The notes below the pieces were generated by a model that was given only the letters and a program-made list of their open reading frames with translations, made no database searches and was not told where the DNA came from. Below, piece after piece: positions 1 through 6,346 of a DNA stretch of 21,586 nt. The stretch is from NCBI GenBank assembly GCA_039679975.1, contig JBDKTZ010000195.1:1-21586 (forward strand), read 5' to 3'. The DNA comes from JBCFBK01 sp039679975 (lineage in GTDB: Bacteria > Bacteroidota > Bacteroidia > Bacteroidales > Prolixibacteraceae). The position numbers were made by a program, and so were the translations under genes. How positions within the stretch are numbered: position 1 is the stretch's first letter; each line of letters opens with the position of its first letter.

Positions 1-2
1 TC

Positions 3-707
3 CGTGAGATGCGCATTTTTCGCTATTTTTACAGTGCGATCCTGATTTGCGGGTTCTCTCTTGGTTTGGGTATCCTGGAAAAGTTATCGCAAAACGAAAA
101 ACAAAGAAAAGAGCTGGAAAAGGAGAAACTAAATTCTGAACTTGCTTTTCTGAAGAACCAGATCAGTCCGCATTTCTTCTTCAATACGTTAAATAATATT
201 TATTCTCTGATCGGTTTTGACACGGAAGAAGCCCGGCATGCCGTGCTCAAGCTTTCCAAACTAATGCGTTATTTGCTCTATGAATCGGAACAGGGCGAGT
301 CAAGCCTGGCCGATGAAGTTGCTTTTCTGAACAACTATATCGACCTGATGAAGCTGCGTTTGGGTAATAAAGTGGAATTGACTATTTCATTGCCTGACAG
401 TAACCATGATCTTCTGGTGCCTCCGCTTCTTTTTGTACCTTTTGTGGAGAATGCCTTCAAACACGGAGTAAGTTATCGTGAACGGTCGTTTATTGATATC
501 AGGATGTCTGTTGACGGGAATAAGATTTGGTTTAAAGCGAGAAACAGTCTGGGGTCAGGGAACCTTACCGAGAAAATGCATTCGGGCATTGGACTTGAAA
601 ACGTCAAAAAGAGGTTAAACCTGTTATTCCCGCAAACCCACACATTAAAGATTGAGCAAACATCTGCTGAGTTTAATGTTGATTTATCACTGGAAATAAA
701 ATCATAA
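3..707 (+). CDS. LytS/YehU-type sensor histidine kinase, 5' end cut by window edge
   Basis: This is the cytoplasmic part of a sensor kinase of the His_kinase (PF06580) family, which autophosphorylates and passes phosphate to a LytTR regulator. Numbered from the ATG at position 9, there is one hydrophobic segment (about residues 6-24), a charged coiled-coil linker (26-48), the family signature LKNQISPHFFFNTLNNIYSL with the phosphoacceptor His at 55, the N-box FVENAFKHG with Asn148, and the G-box SGIGLENVKKRL at 192-203. The frame stays open to the left edge, so the ATG at 9 is probably internal. Relatives usually carry several membrane helices upstream, and the full protein is probably over 300 residues. 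It ends 5 nt before the regulator gene, so the two are likely co-transcribed. The signal sensed is unknown. Family assignment is firm; the N-terminus is not visible. Confidence 0.93.
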   Translation, partial: REMRIFRYFYSAILICGFSLGLGILEKLSQNEKQRKELEKEKLNSELAFLKNQISPHFFFNTLNNIYSLIGFDTEEARHAVLKLSKLMRYLLYESEQGESSLADEVAFLNNYIDLMKLRLGNKVELTISLPDSNHDLLVPPLLFVPFVENAFKHGVSYRERSFIDIRMSVDGNKIWFKARNSLGSGNLTEKMHSGIGLENVKKRLNLLFPQTHTLKIEQTSAEFNVDLSLEIKS

Positions 708-712
708 AAACC

Positions 713-1426
713 ATGATACGGACCATTGCCCTGGACGATGAACCTCTCGCATTAAAGCTGGTTACTGATTATATCCGGAAAACTCCTTTTCTGGAGCTGG
801 TTGGCCAGTTCGACAACCCGTTTGATGCCATCGACTTTTTGGGGAACGATCCGGTTGATTTGATTATCCTGGACATCCAGATGCCTGATCTGTCAGGGAT
901 TGAATTTGCCGGAACATTACAGGAAGAGACAAAAGTGATCTTCACAACTGCTTTTGAGAAATATGCCATAGAGGGATTCCGGGTGAACGCGGTTGATTAT
1001 TTGTTGAAACCATTCAGTTATCAGGAATTCCTTATAGCAGTTCAAAAGGCCCGGAAACTGATCGATCTTGAAAAAACAGCATTACCTACTATCGAGGTCA
1101 GCAACCAGTTTCTGTTTGTGAAATCAGAATACAAGATCAGGCGGATTAACTTTGATGATATTTTATATGTAGAAGGACTAAAGGATTATATAAAAGTGTA
1201 TCTGGCCTCAGAACCCAAACCGATTCTGTCGCTCAATTCCATGAAATCGATGGAACAGAAGCTCCCCTCCGAAAAATTTATGCGGGTACACCGCTCATTT
1301 ATCGTTAATCTGAGCAGGGTCAGTATGATTGAGCGCGGTCGGATTATTTTCGGGAAAGTCTATATTCCCGTCAGTGATAATTATAAGGACAAGTTCCAGG
1401 AGTTTATCGATCGGAATTTTATTTAG
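713..1426 (+). CDS. LytTR-family response regulator
   Basis: Two-component response regulator of 237 residues. Residues 1-120 form a CheY-like receiver with the acidic pocket at D8/D9, the phosphoacceptor Asp54 in LIILDIQMPD, the switch Thr at 78-79 and the conserved Lys99-Pro100. Residues about 130-237 form a LytTR DNA-binding domain, recognised by ILYVEGLKDYIKVYL and the MRVHRSFIVNL motif. It follows the histidine kinase by 5 nt, so it is the cognate partner. LytTR regulators usually bind paired direct repeats upstream of target promoters; no target is evident here. The stop codon TAG lies inside a 7-bp-period repeat that continues into the spacer. Start choice is supported by the receiver domain beginning directly at MIRTIALDDE. 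Confidence 0.95.
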   Translation: MIRTIALDDEPLALKLVTDYIRKTPFLELVGQFDNPFDAIDFLGNDPVDLIILDIQMPDLSGIEFAGTLQEETKVIFTTAFEKYAIEGFRVNAVDYLLKPFSYQEFLIAVQKARKLIDLEKTALPTIEVSNQFLFVKSEYKIRRINFDDILYVEGLKDYIKVYLASEPKPILSLNSMKSMEQKLPSEKFMRVHRSFIVNLSRVSMIERGRIIFGKVYIPVSDNYKDKFQEFIDRNFI

Positions 1427-1550
1427 TTTTTAGTATTGGGTAGCAAATAGTGAGTGCAAAGCCCTCATTATCTTCTGGTTCAACGCCTGGTCCCCGTCCT
1501 CTTTATCCCCCACATTCTATGCTCTTTGCTGTTCTGCAATTTCTCAGCTT
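1422..1550. repeat. Degenerate heptad repeats, two blocks, in the LytTR-fmt spacer
   Basis: Block one (1422-1456) consists of five consecutive 7-bp units, the first two being TTTAGTT and TTTAGTA. It includes the stop codon of the upstream gene. Block two (1516-1550) also reads in 7-bp steps, with units such as TCTATGC and TCTTTGC. Its reverse complement (GCATAGA, GCAAAGA) resembles the array at 5051-5143. The sequence between the blocks shows no gene. Confidence 0.55.
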
Positions 1551-1579
1551 TTTCATTTAATCGTATTCTCTTTCTTCCG

Positions 1580-1587
1580 TATCTTTG
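1580..1587 (+). promoter_or_regulatory. Promoter -7 element of fmt
   Basis: TATCTTTG matches the Bacteroidota -7 consensus TAnnTTTG exactly and ends 15 nt before the fmt ATG at 1603. No clean TTG -33 element is present 17-23 nt upstream. The element covers a TTG codon in frame with fmt, so that TTG is very unlikely to be the translation start; the transcript would have a very short leader. Confidence 0.55.
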
Positions 1588-1602
1588 TTTAAAAGTTATG
1601 CC

Positions 1603-2574
1603 ATGACAGGAAAAGACCTGAGAATTGTGTTTATGGGAACCCCCGAGTTTGCAGTAGCCAGTTTGAAGATGTTGGTCGGGAATCGATACCGAATAGTCGG
1701 AGTGATTACTGCTCCCGATAAACCGGCAGGCCGGGGGATGAAGATGCAGGAGTCGGCTGTAAAAAAATATGCTGTCGAAACAGGATTATACGTTTTGCAG
1801 CCTGAAAAACTGAAAGATCACGAATTCATTCGCGAGTTACAAAATCTTAAGGCCGATTTACAAGTGGTTGTGGCTTTCAGGATGTTGCCTGAGATTGTAT
1901 GGGCAATGCCTCCCCTCGGTACTTTTAACCTGCATGGTTCACTCCTTCCGCAGTACCGTGGGGCAGCACCTTTAAACTGGGCTGTCATGAACGGAGAAAA
2001 GGAAACCGGGGTAACCACTTTTTTACTGGATCACGAAATTGACACAGGACGGATCCTGTTCAACGAAAAAATTGATATTGGCTACAACGATACGGTTGGG
2101 GATATTCACGACCGGCTGATGGAAATAGGAGCAACCCTGGTCATGAAGACTGTCGACGCCATTGCGGAAGGAAATCATATACCGACCAGTCAGGAAGAAT
2201 TCCGGTCAGGGGCGTTAAAACATGCTCCCAAAATCTTCAAGGAAGACTGCCATATTGACTGGTCGTGGCCCGGTGAGAAGATCCGGAATTTGATCAGGGG
2301 TTTATCCCCCTGTCCCGGAGCCTGGACTGAACTAAAAGGGGTAAACGGACAGATATTCAATTTGAAGATCTTTTTTGCGGACTTTTGCCCTGCATCAGGC
2401 ATAGCGCCTGGGACAATTTTTTCCGATGGGAAAGCGACTCTTAAAATTGCTGCTTCCGACGGTTGGCTGAATTTGACGGATCTTCAACTATCCGGTAAAA
2501 AAAGGATGAAAACAGAGGAACTACTCCGCGGCTTCCATGGCAATTTCGAGTTACGAGTTGTGAGTCACGATTGA
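1603..2574 (+). CDS. fmt: Methionyl-tRNA formyltransferase
   Basis: Transfers a formyl group from 10-formyl-tetrahydrofolate to Met-tRNA(fMet), giving the cytoplasmic initiator tRNA. The protein has 323 residues, normal for the family. The N-terminal Rossmann-like domain begins LRIVFMGTPEFAV. The catalytic triad is visible as N109 and H111 in NLHGSLLPQYRG and D147 in DHEIDTG, with the same spacing as in E. coli Fmt. Residues about 205-315 form the C-terminal OB-like domain ending in the usual LLRGF region. The ATG at 1603 is preferred over an upstream in-frame TTG at 1585 because the TTG lies in the -7 promoter element. The final residues (after about 313) and the stop are encoded by four 7-bp repeat units, so the tail ELRVVSHD looks repeat-derived. 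The gene converges on the glucosaminidase gene with a 26-nt gap. Confidence 0.96.
   Translation: MTGKDLRIVFMGTPEFAVASLKMLVGNRYRIVGVITAPDKPAGRGMKMQESAVKKYAVETGLYVLQPEKLKDHEFIRELQNLKADLQVVVAFRMLPEIVWAMPPLGTFNLHGSLLPQYRGAAPLNWAVMNGEKETGVTTFLLDHEIDTGRILFNEKIDIGYNDTVGDIHDRLMEIGATLVMKTVDAIAEGNHIPTSQEEFRSGALKHAPKIFKEDCHIDWSWPGEKIRNLIRGLSPCPGAWTELKGVNGQIFNLKIFFADFCPASGIAPGTIFSDGKATLKIAASDGWLNLTDLQLSGKKRMKTEELLRGFHGNFELRVVSHD
2547..2574. repeat. Four heptad units forming the 3' end of fmt
   Basis: Four exactly adjacent 7-bp units, beginning CGAGTTA and CGAGTTG, run to the last base of the fmt stop codon. The variable bases change the residues, but the period is strict. Confidence 0.6.
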
Positions 2575-2600
2575 TTTCACCCGCTGCCCTGGATTTTTAC

Positions 2601-3539
2601 TCACTGCTTTCCGCGGTTTCTCAGGTAGATTACCGTCCCTGCGGGGGGGGTCTCACCTTTGTTCAACCTGTTTCGTTTGAGCAAAGGTTTCAGTTTGATT
2701 CCGTATGCCTGCGAAACGTAGTGCATGCTTTCTCCGCCTTCCAGTACGTGGGTTTCATAACCTTTCGCTGCTTTTCTGCTCTTGGGCTCCAGATAAAGGA
2801 TTTCATTCTCTACCGGCTGCCTGCCGTACTTATAATCGTTATACTGATATATCTGCCATGCTTTCAGATTAAACTGCTGCGCAATACTTTCCATGGTATC
2901 GCCTGCTCTGACAACGATTGTCTTTAAATTGTTTCTCAAAACAACGTTCTGCGTTTGATAGGGATTAACGAGCGGATGGTTTGTTCCTGCAATTCCTTCC
3001 TGATTAAACCGGCCCAGTTGTTTCGGATCAGTGACCTGATCATAAAGGTAAAGCTGGTTTTCTTCGACGATGCGGATCAATTCTTCCGCATATCGCGGAT
3101 TCGTCGCGTAGCCGGCTCGCTTTAAACCATGCGCCCATCCCCTGTAATCAGTGATATCAAGAGAAAAGAGGATGGCGTACCTGGGACTGACTGACAGAAA
3201 GTTACTGTGGTCCATAAACGATTCTTCAACTGAGTTGTATTTGCGGAAACATTCACCCCGTTCATCGTCATCATGATAAACCCGCTTCCCGTTCCATGTG
3301 TTTTTGCATTTGATGCCAAAATGGTTGTTTGATTTTCTGCTTAGTTCGCTGTTCCCGTTACCCGATTCCAAACAGGCCTGGGCGAGGGTGATGCTGGCAG
3401 GGACACCGGTACGTTGCATTTCCAGGACGGCCAGTTCCCTGTATATTTCGATATACTCCTGCCGGCTATATATTCGTTGTGAAAAGGTGATCTGATGAAT
3501 TAAAATGAAAACAATCGCAAAAATGACTTTCCTAATCAT
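2601..3539 (-). CDS. Secreted glucosaminidase with two LysM domains (peptidoglycan hydrolase)
   Basis: Exported murein hydrolase of 312 residues. Residues 1-20 are a signal peptide (MIRKVIFAIVFILIHQITFS). Residues about 25-170 form a glucosaminidase domain (PF01832, FlgJ/AcmA-like) with the motif LAQACLESGNG carrying the likely catalytic Glu58, followed by NNHFGIKC and YATNPRYAEEL. Two LysM peptidoglycan-binding modules follow, at about 205-253 and 262-309. It should cleave glycan strands in the periplasm during growth or division. The gene is monocistronic, convergent with fmt, and has its own -7 element. A run of eight C on the coding strand (2643-2650) lies near the end of the second LysM; slippage there would replace only the last residues. 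Function by domain is clear, but the precise bond cleaved is inferred. Confidence 0.92.
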   Translation of the reverse strand: MIRKVIFAIVFILIHQITFSQRIYSRQEYIEIYRELAVLEMQRTGVPASITLAQACLESGNGNSELSRKSNNHFGIKCKNTWNGKRVYHDDDERGECFRKYNSVEESFMDHSNFLSVSPRYAILFSLDITDYRGWAHGLKRAGYATNPRYAEELIRIVEENQLYLYDQVTDPKQLGRFNQEGIAGTNHPLVNPYQTQNVVLRNNLKTIVVRAGDTMESIAQQFNLKAWQIYQYNDYKYGRQPVENEILYLEPKSRKAAKGYETHVLEGGESMHYVSQAYGIKLKPLLKRNRLNKGETPPAGTVIYLRNRGKQ

Positions 3540-3555
3540 AAATCTGAATTTTTAG

Positions 3556-3563
3556 CAAAAATA
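3556..3563 (-). promoter_or_regulatory. Promoter -7 element of the glucosaminidase gene
   Basis: On the minus strand TATTTTTG matches TAnnTTTG and lies 16 nt before the ATG. A good -33 TTG at the expected distance is not visible. The surrounding spacer (3540-3681) holds nothing else that I recognise. Confidence 0.45.
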
Positions 3564-3681
3564 AAAAAAGGTATCAAACGACCATGGGAAAACTTATTCA
3601 CACCAGGGGGAAGAATCTATTCTAAACAGCGAATAAGCGCTTTTGTTATTTTAGGAATGATCATTTGATTTGAGTTACCTC

Positions 3682-3715
3682 TTGTTTCGGAAAGGAAATT
3701 AAAGATGTAACTTTG
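3682..3715 (+). promoter_or_regulatory. Promoter of cdd
   Basis: TAACTTTG (3708-3715) is an exact TAnnTTTG -7 element. A TTG at 3682-3684 lies 23 nt upstream of it and can serve as the -33 element, at the long end of the usual 17-23 nt spacing. The ATG follows 15 nt after the -7 element. Confidence 0.6.
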
Positions 3716-3730
3716 TAAAAAGGCCATTTT

Positions 3731-4225
3731 ATGCAACAAAGTGAGTTTAAAATCATTATTACACAATACAAAGATCTGAATGAATTGCCTGAAAATGACA
3801 GACTGTTGATCCTGGCTGCACGGGAGATTGCGCGTAGCGCGTATGCACCTTATTCCGGATTCAGAGTAGGCGCAGCATTAAGAATGTCAGATGGGTGTAT
3901 TATTACCGGAAATAATCAGGAGAATGCATCCTCGCCGGTTGGATGTTGTGCTGAGAGAACAGCCCTGTACTGGGCGAATGCCAATTTTCCGGAAAAGCCG
4001 GTTTTGGCATTGGCAATAACGGCGATTGACCGCGCTGGTAATTTGGCGGCTCATTTGAGCCCTTGCGGAACCTGTCGCCAGGCCCTGCTCGAAACCGAGA
4101 TCCGCTTTAACCAGCCCATTCGGGTATTACTTGACAGTCGTAATCAGATTGATGCCCTGAACAATGTAAAGAGCCTGTTGCCTCTAAGTTTTAATGAGGA
4201 TTCTGTTTCAGTAGCCGTTCAATAA
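3731..4225 (+). CDS. cdd: Cytidine deaminase
   Basis: Zinc enzyme that deaminates cytidine and deoxycytidine to (deoxy)uridine in cytoplasmic pyrimidine salvage. At 164 residues it is slightly longer than the 130-140 residue homotetrameric type because of an N-terminal extension of about 25 residues. Visible motifs are YAPYSGFRVGAAL (38-50), substrate-binding NQENAS (62-67), the zinc/proton-shuttle motif CCAERTAL with Cys73 and Glu75, and PCGTCRQ with zinc ligands Cys112 and Cys115. It stands alone between its own promoter and a convergent pseudouridine synthase gene. All catalytic residues are present. The 108-nt downstream spacer shows no clear terminator. Confidence 0.95.
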   Translation: MQQSEFKIIITQYKDLNELPENDRLLILAAREIARSAYAPYSGFRVGAALRMSDGCIITGNNQENASSPVGCCAERTALYWANANFPEKPVLALAITAIDRAGNLAAHLSPCGTCRQALLETEIRFNQPIRVLLDSRNQIDALNNVKSLLPLSFNEDSVSVAVQ

Positions 4226-4333
4226 AAGATTCTTGAAGAAGCATGGTCTAACCAGGGATAAGGAACCAAACTAATTCAGTTAGATGATGACCGGATATTA
4301 AAAAATGCCCGTAACAAGCCAACCTCAATGTAA

Positions 4334-5026
4334 TTAATTTTTTATCTGTTTCAATTGCATGAGTGCGTCCCAGATGGGGTCGCCTTTGGGTGGGGCTGCA
4401 ACAATTTTAACAGGTTCCTTCTTTACCGGGTGAATGAATTCGATTTTCCGGGCATGGAGGTGAATACCGGCATTGGGATCGCTGTGGGCAGCGCCGTATT
4501 TCAGGTCGCCTTTAATATGAAGCCCGATTTTGGACAGTTGCGCCCTGATCTGGTGGTGCCGGCCGGTATGAAGATCAATCACCAGTAAGTGATAACGGTC
4601 CAGACTGGCCATGTGTTTGTAGCTCAGACTGCACGGGCGGGTGTCTTTTTTCGGACCATCCGACACAAAGCTTTTATTTTTAGCTTCATCCTTGCGAATG
4701 TGACCTTCAAGAGTTGCTTCTTCTTTTTCCGGAAGCTGATCCACAACTGCCCAGTAAGTCTTTTTCATTGCATCCTTACTTTGAAACATCTCGTTTAAGC
4801 GTTCCAGCGCCTTGCTGGTACGTGCGAACAGGACTACGCCGCTGGTTGGCCTGTCCAGCCGGTGCGGCGATCCCAGGTAAACGTCGCCAGGCTTGTTATA
4901 CTTCTTCTTGATGTACGCCTTGACTTTGTCGATCAGGGTTTCATCGCCGGTCTTATCTCCCTGGATAATTTCACCGCAGTCCTTGTTGACCGCGATCAGG
5001 TGATTGTCTTCGTAAATAATTTGCAA
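4334..5026 (-). CDS. RluA-family pseudouridine synthase (no S4 domain)
   Basis: Converts specific uridines in RNA to pseudouridine. The 230-residue protein begins directly with the catalytic domain (IIYEDNHLIAVNK) and lacks an N-terminal S4 RNA-binding domain. The family signature HRLDRPTSGVVLFARTSKAL contains the catalytic Asp58. The later motifs LHTGRHHQIRAQL and GDLKYGA are also present. The best start is a TTG at 5026: no in-frame ATG or GTG exists between it and the upstream stop, and the homology begins within a few residues. Whether the target is tRNA (TruC/RluA-like) or 23S rRNA cannot be told from sequence. It lies downstream of panB on the same strand, across a 115-nt spacer filled by inverted heptad arrays that could separate the two transcripts. 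Confidence 0.92.
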   Translation of the reverse strand: MQIIYEDNHLIAVNKDCGEIIQGDKTGDETLIDKVKAYIKKKYNKPGDVYLGSPHRLDRPTSGVVLFARTSKALERLNEMFQSKDAMKKTYWAVVDQLPEKEEATLEGHIRKDEAKNKSFVSDGPKKDTRPCSLSYKHMASLDRYHLLVIDLHTGRHHQIRAQLSKIGLHIKGDLKYGAAHSDPNAGIHLHARKIEFIHPVKKEPVKIVAAPPKGDPIWDALMQLKQIKN

Positions 5027-5050
5027 TGGATGAATATTAAATGTTTAATG

Positions 5051-5143
5051 GCATAGGGCATGGAGCATAGAGCATGGAGTGAAGAGCATTAGGAAGGGGT
5101 TTTTCCCTTGCGCTTTGCTCTGTGCCCCATGCGCTTTGCTATC
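5051..5143. repeat. Two opposed heptad arrays forming a long imperfect hairpin
   Basis: The left arm (5051-5099) is seven consecutive 7-bp units, for example GCATAGG and GCATGGA. The right arm (5109-5143) is five units of opposite polarity, for example TGCGCTT and TGCTCTG. The reverse complement of the right arm aligns with the left, sharing CATGG, GAGCA and AAGGG blocks. The centre forms a short AAGGG/CCCTT hairpin. The right arm reaches the panB stop codon (5142-5144). It may act as a terminator or processing site between panB and the pseudouridine synthase gene; this is inference. Confidence 0.65.
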
Positions 5144-5957
5144 AGTATTGTTCCTTATCGTTAGGAAAATCACGCGATTTCACATCTCCAATGTACCGGC
5201 CTACTGCTCCCTTTATTTCAGTGGCCAGATCCAGGTATCTTCTTAAGAAACGGGGAGAGAATTCCTGTGAGATGCCGAGCATGTCATGAATTACCAGCAC
5301 CTGTCCGTCGACGCCGTTTCCGGCTCCGATTCCGATCATCGGAATAGTAAGCGATTCGGCTACTTTTTTCCCTAGCGCGGCTGGTATTTTTTCCAGTACA
5401 ATGCCGAAACATCCTGCTTTCTCCAGCAGCTGGGCGTCTTCATATAGCTTTTCAGCTTCTGCCTCCTCCCTTGCCCTGACTACATACGTGCCGTATTTGT
5501 GGATTGACTGAGGCATTAATCCCAGATGTCCCATAATGGGGATTCCGGCCGACAGGATCCGTTCAACCGACTCCAGTATCTCTTTTCCCCCCTCAAGCTT
5601 AACTGCATCGGCAGCCGTTTCTTTCATGATCCGTATCGCCGAATTTAACGCTTCCTTGCTGTTGCCCTGGTAAGTGCCGAAAGGCAGATCTACTACCACA
5701 AGTGCCCGGTTTACCGCTTTAACCACTGAGGTTCCGTGATAAATCATTTGATCCAGTGTGATTGGAAGGGTGGTTTCATTTCCTGCCATGACATTGGAGG
5801 CAGAATCACCTACGAGAATAACATCGATCCCTGCTTCATCGACCAGTTTAGCCATACTGTAGTCGTAACTGGTCAGCATGGATATCTTTTCACCTCTCAT
5901 TTTCATTTCCGATAAAACATGGGTGGTGACTCGTTTAATTTCAGTATGTACTGACAT
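5142..5957 (-). CDS. panB: 3-methyl-2-oxobutanoate hydroxymethyltransferase
   Basis: First committed step of pantothenate (coenzyme A) synthesis: transfers a hydroxymethyl group from 5,10-methylene-tetrahydrofolate to alpha-ketoisovalerate, giving ketopantoate. The protein has 271 residues in a TIM-barrel, normal for PanB. Motifs include SMLTSYDYSMAKL, LVGDSASNV with metal ligand Asp51, Asp90, KLEGG with Lys120 and Glu122, MGHLGLMPQS, VLEKIPA with the catalytic Glu189 (Glu181 in E. coli), and MIGIGAG. The ATG at 5957 (MSVHTEIKRV) is preferred over an upstream in-frame TTG at 6002, because the -7 promoter element falls between them. panC and panD are not adjacent in this window. Confidence 0.95.
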   Translation of the reverse strand: MSVHTEIKRVTTHVLSEMKMRGEKISMLTSYDYSMAKLVDEAGIDVILVGDSASNVMAGNETTLPITLDQMIYHGTSVVKAVNRALVVVDLPFGTYQGNSKEALNSAIRIMKETAADAVKLEGGKEILESVERILSAGIPIMGHLGLMPQSIHKYGTYVVRAREEAEAEKLYEDAQLLEKAGCFGIVLEKIPAALGKKVAESLTIPMIGIGAGNGVDGQVLVIHDMLGISQEFSPRFLRRYLDLATEIKGAVGRYIGDVKSRDFPNDKEQY

Positions 5958-5977
5958 GATATTTCTGTTTAATGCGA

Positions 5978-6009
5978 CAAAGATAGGCAATAATGAGTTC
6001 AAAGTTCAA
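5978..6009 (-). promoter_or_regulatory. Promoter of panB
   Basis: On the minus strand TATCTTTG (5985 to 5978) is an exact -7 element 20 nt before the ATG. A TTG at 6009-6007 lies 21 nt upstream and would be the -33 element. That TTG is part of an AGTTCAA heptad unit (TTGAACT on this strand), so the repeat array supplies the promoter's upstream element. Confidence 0.6.
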
Positions 6010-6029
6010 CGTTCAAGCTCAAAGTTGAG
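5996..6029. repeat. AGTTCAA heptad array upstream of panB
   Basis: Five units with period 7 (one step of 6): AGTTCAA at 5996 and 6003, then CGTTCA(A), AGCTCAA and AGTTGAG variants. It overlaps the panB promoter region. Confidence 0.55.
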
Positions 6030-6099
6030 ATTCCGGCAAAATGGTTCAGAACGCAAACTCCACGCAATGATGCCAAGACGCTATGTTTTGCTTGTTTTT

Positions 6100-6318
6100 T
6101 TATGGAAAGTATTTTTCTGACGTCTTTGATGCATGACGTTTTTCGGTTTCCGCTGAGCCTTGTACTCCATACTTCAGAACTTTCTCCTGCTGTCTTTTTG
6201 TCACCGCTCCTGTCAATGTAAAAGTCAGGCGTTTTCTGCTTTGTGCCAATTTTGCATTTAACTTCCCGAAAATCTCGTTGGCATAATCATTGATGAGCCT
6301 TAACCGTAAATTTTGAAT
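6100..6318 (-). other. Open frame without start codon in the panB-dnaK spacer (possible gene remnant)
   Basis: The 317 bases between the panB repeat array and dnaK hold no convincing gene. On the minus strand a 72-codon frame is open between two stops, with a protein-like, Lys/Arg/Glu-rich composition (for example NDYANEIFGKLNAKL). It has no ATG, GTG or TTG near its beginning, and I recognise no family. A frame of this length can also arise by chance. Around 6063-6081 there is an 8-bp-spaced pattern (CGCAATGA, TGCCAAGA) resembling other intergenic repeats. A TAAATTTTG sequence at 6307-6315 might be a poor -7 element for dnaK. Confidence 0.2.
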
Positions 6319-6346
6319 TCAGAAATATTTTTAAAAAACAGATAAA

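Noticed and set aside
1585..1602. Upstream TTG start for fmt adding six residues
   Set aside because: The TTG lies inside the TATCTTTG -7 promoter element, so it would not be in the transcript; the ATG at 1603 fits family N-termini.
2571..2927. Open frame of 118 codons on the plus strand
   Set aside because: It lies antisense to the glucosaminidase/LysM gene, whose domains and signal peptide are unmistakable.
5051..5143. CRISPR array
   Set aside because: Units are only 7 bp, directly adjacent and degenerate, with no spacers and no cas genes in the window.
5958..6002. Upstream TTG start for panB adding 15 residues
   Set aside because: The -7 promoter element at 5978-5985 lies between this TTG and the ATG at 5957, and PanB homology starts after the ATG.
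6003..6346. CIRCE or another heat-shock element upstream of dnaK
   Set aside because: No TTAGCACTC-N9-GAGTGCTAA palindrome or other convincing heat-shock motif was found.
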